This document shows, piece by piece, positions 11,097 through 21,783 of a stretch of DNA of 64,000 bases. The translations under genes were made by a program, and so were the position numbers. Each line of letters opens with the position of its first letter. Within the stretch, counting starts at the first letter, position 1. The stretch comes from Cepaea nemoralis (taxonomy: Eukaryota; Mollusca; Gastropoda; Stylommatophora; Helicidae), in the NCBI GenBank assembly GCA_014155875.1, contig JACEFZ010028308.1:62001-126000 (forward strand), given 5' to 3'. The notes beneath the pieces were generated by a model. It was not told the DNA's origin. It did not search any database and saw only the letters and a list, made by a program, of their open reading frames with translations.

Positions 11097-11214
11097 TTAA
11101 GTTAGTTAGTTTAGTTAAGTTAGTCGACAGATCATCCTCATTGCACATCGAACCATTCAGTCTATAAGTGCTCGGATCCCCTCCTCAGCAAATCCCGCAG
11201 CGTGTAGCGGCTAA
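11097..11214 (+). repeat. R2 repeat family, copy 1
   Basis: TTAG-rich start (gttagttagtttagtt), then gtcgacagatcatcctcatt, catcgaaccattcagtc and ggatcccctcctcagcaaat, ending cgcagcgtgtagcggctaac. Further copies are at 49636-49706 (5' part) and 62742-62842. The class is unknown. Confidence 0.8.
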
Positions 11215-11242
11215 CTCTTTTTTTTTGCTTTTTTTTTTATTA

Positions 11243-12545
11243 AATGTTGCATATCCCTTGAAGGACGTTGCAGTCAACACCAGCACTTTTCAGCTGCTGT
11301 TGATGTACTAGGCAAGTTTTTACATTCAGTAGTCTGAACGAAGTCTCTATAGAAGTAAACATAGATCTATATCTTTGCTTTATTGACTACACAAAAGCTT
11401 TCGATAGAGTGAGACATGTCAACATGATAAGGGTGCTTGAAGATCTACAAATTGATGGAAAAGACCTTAGACTTGTAAAAAAAAACCATATATTGGAAAC
11501 AACAAGCTGCCATAAGAATTGATAATGAAGTAGGTCAATATCAGCCTATTAAGAGAGATGTGAGACAAGGATATGTAATGTCTCCAGATCTTTTTTCCCT
11601 GTACAGTAAACATATTTTCAGAAATATAGAAGATATGGAAGGAATCAACATTGGGCGACGATACATTAATATCATTAGATACGCAGATTATACAGTCTTG
11701 ATTGCAGACAATGAACAGGAGCCTGCAAAATTTAGTAGATGCGGTTGTTGCACACAGTGAACAACTAGGGTTAGAATTAATTGTAAGAAGACACAGATTA
11801 TGGTCGTCACTAGGAAGAAGGAAAGTACCACAATGTAATATACAAGTAAATGGGAATATTCTTAAACAAGTGAATCAGGTACAACTATCTCGGAACAGTC
11901 ATAACATCTGATGGGAGATGCCTTGAAGAGATTAGAACAAGAATTGCCATTGGCGAAGGTAAGCCTTTTGCAAGATGAAAAACATACTGACCAATAAAAA
12001 GATATCAATTGAAACGAGAAAAAGAGTGTTGTAGTGCTACATAGGACCTGTACTTTTATATGGATGTGAGGCGTGGACAATGAGCAGACAAGCTGAAAAA
12101 CATCTGATGGCTGTGGAAATGTGGTTTCTGAGGAAAATGCAAAGAATACCATGGACAGACAGAAAAACCAATGAACAAGTCCTTCAAGAAACAAATGAAG
12201 ATCGTAAACTGATTAGAGACATTAGACGTAGACAGTCAAAATTTTTTGGGCATGTTATGAGAAGAAATGAATTGGAGAACTTGGTGACAACTGGCAAGAT
12301 CGAAGGGAAGAGACCAAGGAGAAGACCGAGAAGTAAATACCTGGATGGCTTGGCCACATGGCATGGTCGAGACAGAAACACGGAGCTGATCCACGACTCT
12401 GGTGATCGAGTGAGATGGCAGAACATGACCGCCCACGCTTATCGGCATGGCACATAATGGATGGATGGTGTCTGAACGACCGGCTCCCATACCAACATGT
12501 TGTAACGCAACGCGACATGGTCTGCGGCACAAATCGGTTGGGGTA
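11243..12545 (-). mobile_element. SINE-A, split by a LINE insertion
   Basis: The 3' part of SINE-A lies at 11243-11341 in reverse orientation (gttgcatatcccttgaagg, then cagtcaacaccagcac). The tRNA-like half resumes at 12470 (tctgaacgaccggctcccat) and runs to about 12545. The 10-bp gtctgaacga is present at both joints (11332-11341 and 12470-12479), which is the TSD of the inserted LINE. About 13 bp of SINE sequence is missing just before the left joint. Confidence 0.85.
11342..12469 (+). mobile_element. LINE-alpha, 5'-truncated copy
   Basis: Related to the copy at 3234-4379. In order it encodes LYLCFIDYTKAFDRVRH-like sequence (about 11372-11420), an RQGYVMSPDLFSLYS block, a degraded YADYTVLIAD (the catalytic second Asp of YADD is changed to Tyr) near 11680, then LYGCEAW-like and FFGHVMRRNELENLVTTG, ending AHAYRHGT before a stop at about 12457 with a short (ATGG)n tail. 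Several frameshifts and stops are present. It is a dead copy. Confidence 0.9.
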
Positions 12546-12609
12546 GTATCATCTTTTTATCATATCATAATTTGTGCTGCCAGTCATTTTTTTTTTAAAA
12601 TACTGATGT

Positions 12610-12935
12610 TCCTCCTTGCCATGATGTCATACTGTCTAATGTCTTCTCTCTTGGTTTCCCACTGCATCTCGTCCCCTCCAACTTTACCGTTGTGGCGATA
12701 CACTCCGACTTTTTCCTTTGCATGACATGCCCTGAGAATGTGAATTGTCTTCTTCTGATGCGAGTAACCAGTTCTCTTTGTCAGTTAACTTCTTTCAAGA
12801 AATCTTCATTACTCTGTCTATCCGCCCACGGTGTTCTCATAAATCTTCTACAAAACTACATCTGCGTAGCTTCCACATAATTTCTCATCCATGATTCGCA
12901 TCCGTACATCAGGATTGGCTCCATCTGTCCTCATC
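12610..12935 (-). mobile_element. LINE-alpha-like 3' fragment, opposite strand
   Basis: Translating the minus strand from about 12935 gives MEPILMYGCESWMRNYVE, RRFMRTPWADRQSNEDFL and TRIRRRQFTFSGHVMQRKK, with two stops. These align with the LINE-alpha C-terminal region. The divergence from the neighbouring + copy shows a separate, older insertion. Confidence 0.75.
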
Positions 12936-13091
12936 TCGAATGACAAACATAAATTTTAGAAAATATTCTTCGTATTGTGAAATAAAAAAACCAGTGCAGT
13001 GCACTAAAAGAGTAGTAGCACCTGCATGGGCTGCACACTTGAGTTCAAAGCGAGTGAATATTAAAACAGCACGCACGCATGCACGCACGCA

Positions 13092-13128
<37 letters not shown>

Positions 13129-13227
13129 CTGGTGAAATGTGCCGCTGCCTTGGGCGTCTCTACATGCAATTACCTTAATACATCTGCCATCTGTTAAAAA
13201 CCGCGTATTAATTCATTAGCTAGAGTC
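12936..13227. other. Spacer with GCAC/CA microsatellite
   Basis: Unique sequence with (GCAC)n running into (CA)n at about 13070-13126. Confidence 0.7.
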
Positions 13228-13485
13228 CAAGAGTTTCCCCTGGTCAAGTGGTCAAGCTGTCTACTTCTGGCCCGACGGTCCTGGGTTCGTGACCAGACTT
13301 CGTCGTTCGGTTCACCAGTGCTGTTTTTTTTTTTTTTTGGAGATCTCCGGAAGTCGATGGCTGGAGCCAGGGAGTTTGTGATCTGTACGGCGCTTTCTGT
13401 AGGCCGATCGGGGGGGAGGGGGGGGGGGGGGAAGAGAGCTATTTGGGATAACACCCGGTGCAATGAAGTGTCTCCTTTATCTTTA
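13228..13485 (+). mobile_element. SINE-B (tRNA-derived)
   Basis: The A-box-like cctggtcaagtggtcaagc and B-box-like gggttcgtgacc lie about 40 bp apart, followed by a body (cgttcggttcaccagtgct, ggagatctccgg, ggagccagggagtttgtgat) ending ccggtgcaatgaagt. It matches the interrupted copy at 55808-60285. Internal T and G homopolymers (near 13323 and 13409) have expanded. Confidence 0.75.
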
Positions 13486-14483
13486 ATGGAACTGTTTGCA
13501 CTCAGGTCACATCTATACATGCTTGTTCTCCCTCAGCAGATGTTGGTGTGTGCGAATGATTGTTCTCGTGGTGCACAGATTGTGAATGCGTCTGTGTTGT
13601 CCCCTATCTGTGATCACCTCTGCTACTGCCACAAATAAGGTCAAATAATAAACGTTGATTTGGCCAACCTCTCCATCCTCATTAGACAACCAGCCATATA
13701 TTACACTCCAACAGGCGGAACAGTTAGAGCATTGCTTTGCTGATCCAGCAGCTTCTGTAGCTTGTCTTGTTCCAGATGTTTTGGCGTTACCATTCCTCCG
13801 GAAAGACAGGCCGAGAGAGTGATCATACTGCATGAGCAACACATGGTTTCTACAATTCAGCTCAGGCTTTGTGCTAAGGAGAGGTTATTATGGCTTTTTT
13901 TTAAGCACAATAACTATCGTTTGTCAAGACAAAGCCTTGTGTTGGTTTCAATACAAGACGTAAGGTGTCAATACAGTATATATAATAGGCATATTCTGTT
14001 TCCTTTGTCCATTCTCTATCTCCCCACATGTGTTGCTCTTGATGTAGGAGATCATCATCATCATGTGTCATGTTATTGCCTAGCGGTCATTGACTGACAT
14101 GTTACACTACCACACGAGTTCCGGGTCCGGTCTGTGTTCTAGTCCCGATTATGTCGTGTGGACAAAACATCCAGGTTTTTATCTTCCCTTGCCATTTTCC
14201 CATCAAATTTTCCAGCTGTCACTAAGTTTGTGTTTCAGTTTCTCTTAATAACATGCCCAACATGGGAACTAGATTAGTCCGATAAAAATCTCAGATTCTT
14301 GCAAGATTTAGGCAGCTGATTCGCCTAATATAAGCAGAGGAAGAGTGCCTCACCCTCATCTCGCTTGAACTTATGTGGTCGAGAGCATCCTCGTGATGGA
14401 ACAACCTGTAACCTGGGAGGCGGCTTGGCATTTCCCTTTGACCCGAAACCCAGTTTTTTGGGTTTTGAAAACCAAAAAGCGCA
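13486..14483. other. Non-coding; possible tRNA-like head near 14070
   Basis: No gene was recognised. About 14070-14150 resembles a tRNA-derived SINE head (tgcctagcggtcattgactg, then gttctagtcccg). Confidence 0.4.
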
Positions 14484-14935
14484 TGCTCTCTCTCTCCTCC
14501 TCTCTCCTCTCTTCTCTCTCTCTCTCCTCCCCCTCTCTCCCTCTCTCTCTCTCTTCTTCCCCCTTTCTCTCTTTTTCTCTTCCTTTTCTCTGTCTCTATC
14601 TCCCTCTCTCTCCCTCTTCCCCCTCTCTTTCTGTCTTCCCCCCCTCTCTCTCGCTCTCTGTCCCTCTCTCCCTCTCTCTCCCTCCCCCTCTCCCTCCCTC
14701 TCTCCCTCCCTCTCTGTCCTTCTCTCTCCCCCTCTCTCTCACTCTGTCCTCTCTCCCTCTCTCTCGCCCTCTCTCGCCCTCTCTCGCCCTCTCTTGCTCT
14801 CCCACTCTCTCTCTCTCCCTTTCTCTTCTCCTCCCTCTCTCTCCCCTCTCTCTCTCTCCCTCTCTCTCCCTCTCTCGCCCTCTCTCTCCCTCTCTTTCTC
14901 TCTCTTTTTCTCTCCCTCTCTCGCTCTCTCTCTCC
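14484..14935. repeat. Polypyrimidine (CT)n tract with CCC and TTT interruptions
   Basis: About 450 bp of CT-rich compound repeat like that at 1601-2059. Overlapping long frames on both strands are artefacts. Confidence 0.95.
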
Positions 14936-14954
14936 CAATCCATGTGTGTGAGGG

Positions 14955-15150
14955 AGGAAGGCGGGAGCCGCGGTAGCGGACTGGCTTGACGCCCGCCTGC
15001 TGACTCGGTGGTCCTAGCTGTGGTCCGCTCGCACCTTGGGCGGGCTCGAATCTTCACAGAATGAATTGAACTCACATGTCCAGCCAGCCTAAAAGGGTAA
15101 TACCAGGAAATGTCTGGGGGAAGTTAAGGCGGCCGCTGTGATATTGATCA
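14955..15150 (+). mobile_element. SINE-C
   Basis: The tRNA-like head ggagccgcggtagcggact, gacgcccgcctgctgactcg and ggctcgaatcttc is followed by the family body aatgtctgggggaagttaag and ggcggccgctgtgatattga. Other copies lie at 23441-23755, 28207-28440 and 48590-48785. Confidence 0.75.
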
Positions 15151-15159
15151 CAGCACCCT

Positions 15160-15352
15160 CCGTGGCCAAGAGGCTACAGGCGCAGTTTGTAAACCCGCAT
15201 ACCGCGTTCGAAACCGCTGCGTTTGGGTTTTTTTTGAATGATATGGTGCCCGGGCGTTTAGAAAGCAATGGGAAACTACTGAACGTAAACTTGCCCAGGA
15301 ATCACGAACAGCTAAAAATGATGGTTTATGGCTACGTCCGTAAAGGGGTATG
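15160..15352 (+). mobile_element. SINE-A copy, slightly shortened core
   Basis: A-box ccgtggccaagaggctacag, B-box gcgttcgaaaccgc, then gaaactactgaacgtaaact and aatcacgaacagctaaaaat, ending cgtaaaggggtatg. The core after the B-box carries a deletion and a T run. Two SINEs of different families (C and A) sit side by side. Confidence 0.85.
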
Positions 15353-15432
15353 AACTCACTTTTAAAAAACCAAATACGGATATAGATATTAATCCGAAGC
15401 ATCTTAGGACGTTTTTGAGGTGCTTTTCATAC

Positions 15433-16462
15433 TTCTTATATATATATATATATAATATATATAAAATATATATATATAAAAAAACCGTTGTATGTATGTA
15501 TGTCCGTCCTTTATGCTTCGCGACGGTCCATCCGATTGAGTGAAATCTCAAAAAATGAAATTTCTAACGTTTTCCTTTCATTCCTGTGCAAAACCCAAAT
15601 GTCATGTTTTATCTATCGCTATCGCTATTAATTTTTAAAATTTAATTTTTTAATTACATGCCTGAACATAAGAAAAAAATAAAAATATATTTAAAAAAAG
15701 GATATAACTTTTAGAGCATTTTTTATCTTAAGTTAAGTCCCCCGGCTATAGATTAATGATTTATTTACGATGAAATAAATGAGATGCTCCCCCCCAGGGA
15801 CTGGGTGCAGCCGGGCCAGGTCAGACAGACAGATAGACCCGACTGACAGACAGATAGTCGGGAACGGGAGCCAAGTTTACTTTAGATAGATTCTTCCAAT
15901 CAATTTTTTTCTATTCTTTATTTTTATCTAATTTTGTTGTTATGTTTGGGCCCACAGACAGATAGACACGACAAACAACAGATAGAAGATCGATCAGGAA
16001 CGGGAGCTTATATGACACTTATATGAATTAAATTTGATGCTCCCCCCAGGGCCTGGGCGAAGTCGGGCCGGGTCGGACAGACAGACAGACAGACAGATAG
16101 TCGGGAATGGGAGCTTAATATGACTACTTATATGAATTAAATGATTGCTCCCCATCAGGGTCTGGGCGAAGCCGGGCCGGGTCAGACAGACAGATAGACA
16201 GACAGACAAACAGATAGAAGTTGGGAAGGGAGCTTTTATGACACTTATATAAATTTAAATGAGAGCTCCCCACCAGGAGCTGGCGAAGCCGGGCCGGGTC
16301 AGACAGACGACAGACAAGAGACGAAGACAGACAGATAGATAGATAGATAGATAATCCCCGCCAGAGCCTGGGCGAAGCCGGGCCGGGCAGTAGTATATAT
16401 TATATATTATATATATATATATATAATATATTAATAAAATTAATTATTTTATATATATAAGA
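15433..16462. mobile_element. Candidate non-autonomous element with internal GACA-rich tandem units
   Basis: AT-rich ends face each other (cttatatatatata at about 15435 and its approximate complement ending ttttatatatataag at about 16462). Inside lie gtatgtatgtatgtccgtcc and four to six imperfect units of roughly 100-120 bp. Each unit has a gatgctccccccagggcctg-like block, gcgaagccgggccgggtc, a (GACA)n run and gtcgggaacgggagct. There is no coding frame. It could be a foldback DNA transposon derivative, a Helitron-like unit or a plain minisatellite between two TA tracts. Confidence 0.45.
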
Positions 16463-17594
16463 ACTTTGAAGAGTTTGAAATCAAGAGTGGAGTTAACCAA
16501 GGTTGTGTACTAGCTCCCCCCCTTTTTGGGGAATATACTCTTCATTTCTACGAAATATGCATTTTGTGATAGGATGTGGTTAACATTCACTCACGCTAAT
16601 GGTGGCCTCTACAATGCTCGAGATTAAAGGGCCCAAAGGCCAAAATTGGGAAAGGCATGATCAGGTTCTTTTGCAGATAAATGCCAGACGCCCCCCTCTG
16701 AGGAAAATTGCAATGTCTTTTATCTGCTTTCCCTCCAATGCTTGTTCTGAATTTGGTTTAATAATTAGCAAAAAAAGAAGACACACATTATGTCACAAGG
16801 TGCACATGGGTACCATCAATCTTATTGACGACGCCGAACTAGAGGTGGTAGACCATTTACATATCTAGGATCAGTGGTAAATAGCAAATTATCCCTAGAT
16901 CAGGAAATCAACATCCGGATTGGTAAGGCAGCAACAACAATGAACAGGTTAAGAAAAAGAGTCTGGGAGAACAGGAAGCTTACTGCCAAAACAAAAGTCC
17001 TTGTCTATCAAGCCTCTGTCCTTAGTACTCTTCTTTATGGCAGTGAAACCTGGACAACTTACTCACACCAAGAGAAACGTTTAAACAGCTTTCATATGCG
17101 GTGTCTGCGAAGAATTCTTGGTATTAAGTGGCAAGACAAATTCACAAGTACTAAAGTATTGGAAAGATCAGGTTGTGTGACGGTTATTCCATGCTCAGTC
17201 TTCGTAGACTTAGATGGATAGGACATGTTAGGAGGATGGATGATGGTAGAATACCAAAGGACATCTTTTTTGGTGAATTACAGATGGGTAAGAGATCTCA
17301 GGGTCGGCCTCTACTACGATACAAGATGTGTGTAAGAGGGACATGATTGATACAGGCATTGATAATGCACATTGGGAGCAAGTCGCCGCTGAACGTGTTG
17401 CATGGAGGGCAAACATCAGAAATGGAATAAAGACAAAGGAGAAAGTTATTGCAGATAAGTCACACACCGAGCGTGTGAGACGTAAGATGGTGCATGATGG
17501 TGGAAATGACCACATGTTCACATGCACCCACTGTGAACGGACATTTACAGCGCAAATTGGCCTTATCAGTCACATTCGCTACCGCCATAGGTAA
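16463..17594 (+). mobile_element. RTE-type LINE, 3' half (broken)
   Basis: The start encodes FEIKSGVNQGCVLAPPLFG, the RT block seen in RTE elements, then SRAFGLIISKKRRH-like and a break. Next come DAELEVVDHLHI, RIGKAATTMNRLRKRVWENR, LLYGSETWTTYSHQEKRLNS and [20 protein letters not shown]. The final frame (17328-17594) has HWEQVAAERVAWRANIRNG and a C2H2 finger (TCTHCERTFTAQIGLISHIRYRH: C-x2-C-x12-H-x4-H). Stops and frameshifts separate these blocks, and the YADD segment is lost. The finger at the very C-terminus is a known trait of one RTE lineage. The copy is not functional. Confidence 0.85.
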
Positions 17595-17683
17595 AAGTTA
17601 TATTGCCTTTTTAAAGCACAACCTATCGTCTGTCAAGACGGCAAGGTGCCAATGAATATATATATATATATATATCTCATCTT

Positions 17684-17714
17684 CTCTCACTCTCATCTTC
17701 CTCCATATATATAT

Positions 17715-17769
<55 letters not shown>

Positions 17770-17788
17770 AGGAAGATGAGAGTGAGAG
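17684..17788. repeat. Near-perfect 105-bp palindrome with TA core
   Basis: Arm ctctcactctcatcttcctc continuing into atatata (from 17684) is matched exactly by its reverse complement ending at 17788. Between them is only (TA)n with one phase change. The whole segment can fold into one hairpin. Confidence 0.95.
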
Positions 17789-18607
17789 GGATATGGGGAC
17801 AAGAGAAGGGAAGGGGCAGAGATAGAGTAAATACTCCTGAATGGGAAATGGCGCGACAACATAACAGTTCATAATATTCCAAATGAACGTAACACTGCCA
17901 GAGAACCTTTCAAAGACGCCTGGTAATTCAGGAAATAATTGCTAGGCCCGAAAGAATATGGACAGCTGAAAGTAGAATCCCAGAAATGTAACCTAATGGC
18001 GCACGACCCGTGCGGCCTGTGGGAACGCTTCCTGTTGTCCAGGCTGTACAAATCGAGGTTGAGAGATTGTCGTCAGTAGCAATGTTTATTTGTAAGTGTC
18101 GGCGGGTCGAATGCGACGGTTAGCCCCATGAGGTGCGTCTGTGTTGATGTGAATGGAAAGATGCTGCACTTTCACGTGCCTGTTGTTTGCATTTTGAACT
18201 CTTGCATCCAGACGATTGGATTCTAATGGAGACTGGAGAGGTGCTTGCCTGCTGCGATGTTTACGGTAGTGTTGATTTGGCTACTTAGTTGCATGCCATC
18301 ATATCATGCTTGCAGTCTAGTCTGTTGGTCAGTCTGCCACCACGCCATTCTTTTTGTCAATCTACCAATCTAGCGAAGAAGTTAATTATGCGACGTCCCT
18401 TAAAGGATATGCAACTAACTTAAACAGTCTTTGTGACAACACACCAGTCTGTTTGCCAGCCTACCGCCACTCTAATCTTTTTTTTTTCAACCTACCAGTC
18501 GACTTCCCAACCAACCAATATAGTCTTCTGACAACCTACAAATTTGTCGGCTGCCTAACCGTCTAGTCTCTCTTTCAGCCTGTCAGTGTGCTTGCCAGTA
18601 TATCATT
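17789..18607. other. Non-coding; SINE-A 3' tip at 18388-18420
   Basis: Unique-looking DNA. A SINE-A relic (gcgacgtcccttaaaggata then tgcaactaactt) is the only recognised unit. The surrounding accagtct/ccaatct repeats are degenerate. Confidence 0.55.
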
Positions 18608-18611
18608 CTTA

Positions 18612-18674
<63 letters not shown>
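18608..18674. repeat. (ATT)n microsatellite
   Basis: Pure trinucleotide run of about 66 bp. Confidence 0.95.
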
Positions 18675-18837
18675 GGGGGTTGGGTAGGGGGGCTGTTTCA
18701 ATATATTCGCTTGTCTTCGAAATCACAAGTCAAGACTTTCCAACAACTCACAGGTTAGTCTTTATGTCAATTTACCAATCATGTCTTTCTGTTAGCCTAC
18801 ATGTGTGTCTGTAAGTTTGTATGTACCTACATAATTC

Positions 18838-18861
18838 TCTCTCTCTACTCTCTCTACTCTA

Positions 18862-18930
<69 letters not shown>
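18838..18930. repeat. (CT)n microsatellite
   Basis: Dinucleotide tract of about 90 bp. Confidence 0.95.
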
Positions 18931-18932
<2 letters not shown>

Positions 18933-19749
18933 ATGTCTATATATTATGTCTATTTTTTCAAACCTGCCTGTCTGTCTGCCACAAATTTACCTATATTCTT
19001 ATCTAGCATCATGTCTATCTGACAACTAAACTGCCTGCCTGTCCATCCGCTTCCAACTTCCTTGGACTCGAGACAAGGCCAATTATCTTACGAAACTCAG
19101 GCCCAATAATGGCACCAAAACGGACCCTAAATCCCTGGATAATAGCTTCAAGCTTCGAGTCCATTTCTATAAATCCACTTGGGTATTACTCTTCTGCCGA
19201 TGACCTGTCTGGCCTGTCACTCTCTTATCTCCCTTGTGCTCTAGATCTTCAGACAGGCAGACAGACATCTCTGTATGCGGGCTTTCTTGTGCAGACACCC
19301 TTGGAGAACCGTGCATTATTAGGTATTGATTTGCAGTCAAAGAAAGGGAAAGAAAATACAAGTTAGAATGCAGAATAATCCGCAAAATCATTTGAAAAAC
19401 TAGACAATTGTCTTTTAATTTGTTACACTAAGATGCTACTACGTTACTAAATGAAGTTAACACTGGGTTGGCTAGACTCCACTGATTGTCGTAATGCTCC
19501 AGTGATGACGAGTAGCAGTATCCAGACATGTGTCAGGTTTCACAAATGTCTTTTGTCCTCTATGTCTTGTCGGCTTCTTCTTGCTTTCATCTGGACATGT
19601 GTCTGTCAAAACTGACCACAAAGAACAGTGATGGTGGGCAAAGTTCCTGGCAAAAGAGGCACGGAGATGGGCACAGGTCATTGCAGACACCTTGGACATG
19701 ATTGTGTAGTAGGAACGCGAAGGGATGGGGAGACGTTGATTTCTTTTCC
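18931..19749. other. Non-coding, nothing recognised
   Basis: A 102-residue minus-strand frame (19472-19780) has no domain I recognise and runs into a dispersed repeat, so it is not called as a gene. Confidence 0.45.
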
Positions 19750-20165
19750 CAGCTACTGAGTTAAGTGCGCGGAGAGACACTGAGCTGTGGATTTCACGTG
19801 CAATGCTTTTACATCTGTCTGTGGTTGTTTGTATTTTGAACTGTATGTTTAGACAAATGGCGGATGACCGGTTGTTGAACTAGCTTGTTTTGCCTTCTGC
19901 AGCAATGTGTGTGCAACTGCTGGTTTTTAGTGACTGGCGCTTCTATCGACGATGAGCTGTAATTTTAGTGGTGGACTGTTGTGTTGGCATTCTGGCAGCG
20001 GCCTTATGCATGTATGCCTGTGCGTGCTGTTGGTTTATTTGGACTGCTGTCTCTTCCACTTTTTACATAGCCCAAAGAGGGGCATTTTATGTACTATTCC
20101 TTGGCACAGGAAAGGAGCATTGTGGGGTGACTCTTTGCCGTGAAGTTGGAACCGCGACTAAAGAC
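19750..20165 (+). repeat. R1 repeat family, longest copy
   Basis: Aligns over about 390 bp with 41862-42256, with shared blocks cttatgcatgtatgcctgtg, ggggcattttatgt and gactctttgccgtg-like sequence; its 5' half aligns with 4795-5010. The start is ctactgagttaagtgcgcgg. The end near gaccgcgactaaagac-like sequence is shared with copy 3 (cacgactaatgac). There is no tRNA box or LTR-like terminus, and the class is unknown. Confidence 0.8.
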
Positions 20166-20620
20166 TAAAGGAGAGACAAAAGACATTTCGCAGACCTAAC
20201 GGGGACGACTTTCTCCAAAGGACATAATATACGATATAAATATATTATCTTAAATCAGTTGACCGCCCAGTATTTTTCGTTTACGTATTTAATTTCTAGT
20301 GTTTTGTTGTCTAGTGTGTGATAGATTGATTGGTTGACTGACTAGTTGATTGACTGGATGTTTGGTTGGTTGACTAGCTGATTGATTGATTGCTTGATTT
20401 GAAGGGTTGATTAATTATTTAATTGACTGATTGGAGTTGAGTTGAGTCAAGAACCTACATCACTGCACTCGGGGCATTCCCATAAGCGTTCAGTCCTAAT
20501 CTCCAACATCTAGCGAAGAGTTCCAATACTAATGGTATCCGTTACAATCTGATTATATGTCCGTCTTGCTTTACCTCTGAATGACGACTGTCGACAGATC
20601 CTCTGACCACGCCTCGCTGC
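20166..20620. other. Spacer with degenerate TTGATTGACTGA repeats
   Basis: 20320-20440 is a loose array of TTGA, CTGA and TTGG tetranucleotides. The same motif recurs at about 20825-20895 and 21570-21740, so one decayed array appears to have been split by (CT)n and a LINE fragment. Confidence 0.6.
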
Positions 20621-20622
20621 TA

Positions 20623-20746
<124 letters not shown>

Positions 20747-20889
20747 GACTATGGTATTCCATCTGTTCGTCTGCATTATTCACATACTCCTAGAGGGCCT
20801 TCATCACATCTGATTAGATTATATATTGGTTGAATTGTCAGTTTATTGATTGACTGACTAGTTGTTTGATTGATTGACTCATTCATTCA

Positions 20890-21570
20890 TTCAGTAGCAT
20901 GTCCTTTGCAGAACCTCGCTCCCATAACAACCTTCCGGAAAACTTATCGGTCATAGGCAAGATGTCCCGCGTCCAATCATCTGGAGATCATCCGCCACAT
21001 CCTGCACCCACCTTCTTTTTGGCCTTCCTCTTCCTTTCTTCCAGGCATATATCCCCTCCCTATTGTTCTCCGCAAACTTTCATGACGTTTCAAGTGACCA
21101 AAATATTTCAATTTTCTTTGTTTTATGGTCTTCAGTAGCCAGCCGCCTTCATTATTCAGTCTTGTATGGATGCATTTGTTCTTTTCTATATCCAAGATAT
21201 TCTTAGAACCCGTCTGTAACATTTATATTCAAAAGCATTAATGCGCTGTTCAGCTTGATTAGTAAGTGCCCAGGTCTCACGAGCGTATGTTGCAATGGGA
21301 AGGGTGCCTGCTTTAAAACATCTAACTGCTGTAGTTCTATGTGTCCCACTCCACAATTTTTTCAGTTGTTTTAGGTTTTGAAGACCAATAGATATTCATC
21401 TTTGAATTTCTTTCATTGTGTCCCATTTTTGGTAATTATTGACCCAAGATATTCGAAATTTTCCACCACCTCCAAGTTTTCCTCAACATATATTTCTTTC
21501 TCCATATTAGTTTTTTCTGTATGCATTATCTTTGTTTTTGCTATGCTAAGATATAAGTTGTGATTTTTAC
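20890..21570 (-). mobile_element. LINE-gamma, 3' fragment
   Basis: Minus-strand translation gives KTKIMHTEKTNMEKEIYVEE, then NFEYLGSIITKNG, and in the C-terminal frame (20977-21222) NEGGWLLKTIKQRKLKYFGH and LKRHESLRRTI. These are the post-RT blocks of a non-LTR retrotransposon distinct from LINE-alpha and LINE-beta. Several stops are present. Clade not assigned. Confidence 0.75.
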
Positions 21571-21783
21571 CATTATTGATTGACTCACCGACCGAAATAT
21601 TTGTTAATTGATTGGCTGACTTATTTGTTGACTGACTAGTGCATTGATTGAAACCTCAGCTGATTGGCTAGTATATATTGACTGACTGATTGATTGGCTA
21701 GTTGTTTGATTGATTGACTGGCAGAATTATTGGTTTATTCATTACCTCCCACGATCCCTATTTGTCAACACCAGTGCACGCAC

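Noticed and set aside
18931..19780. 102-residue minus-strand frame at 19472-19780
   Set aside because: No recognisable domain; it overlaps the R1 repeat border.
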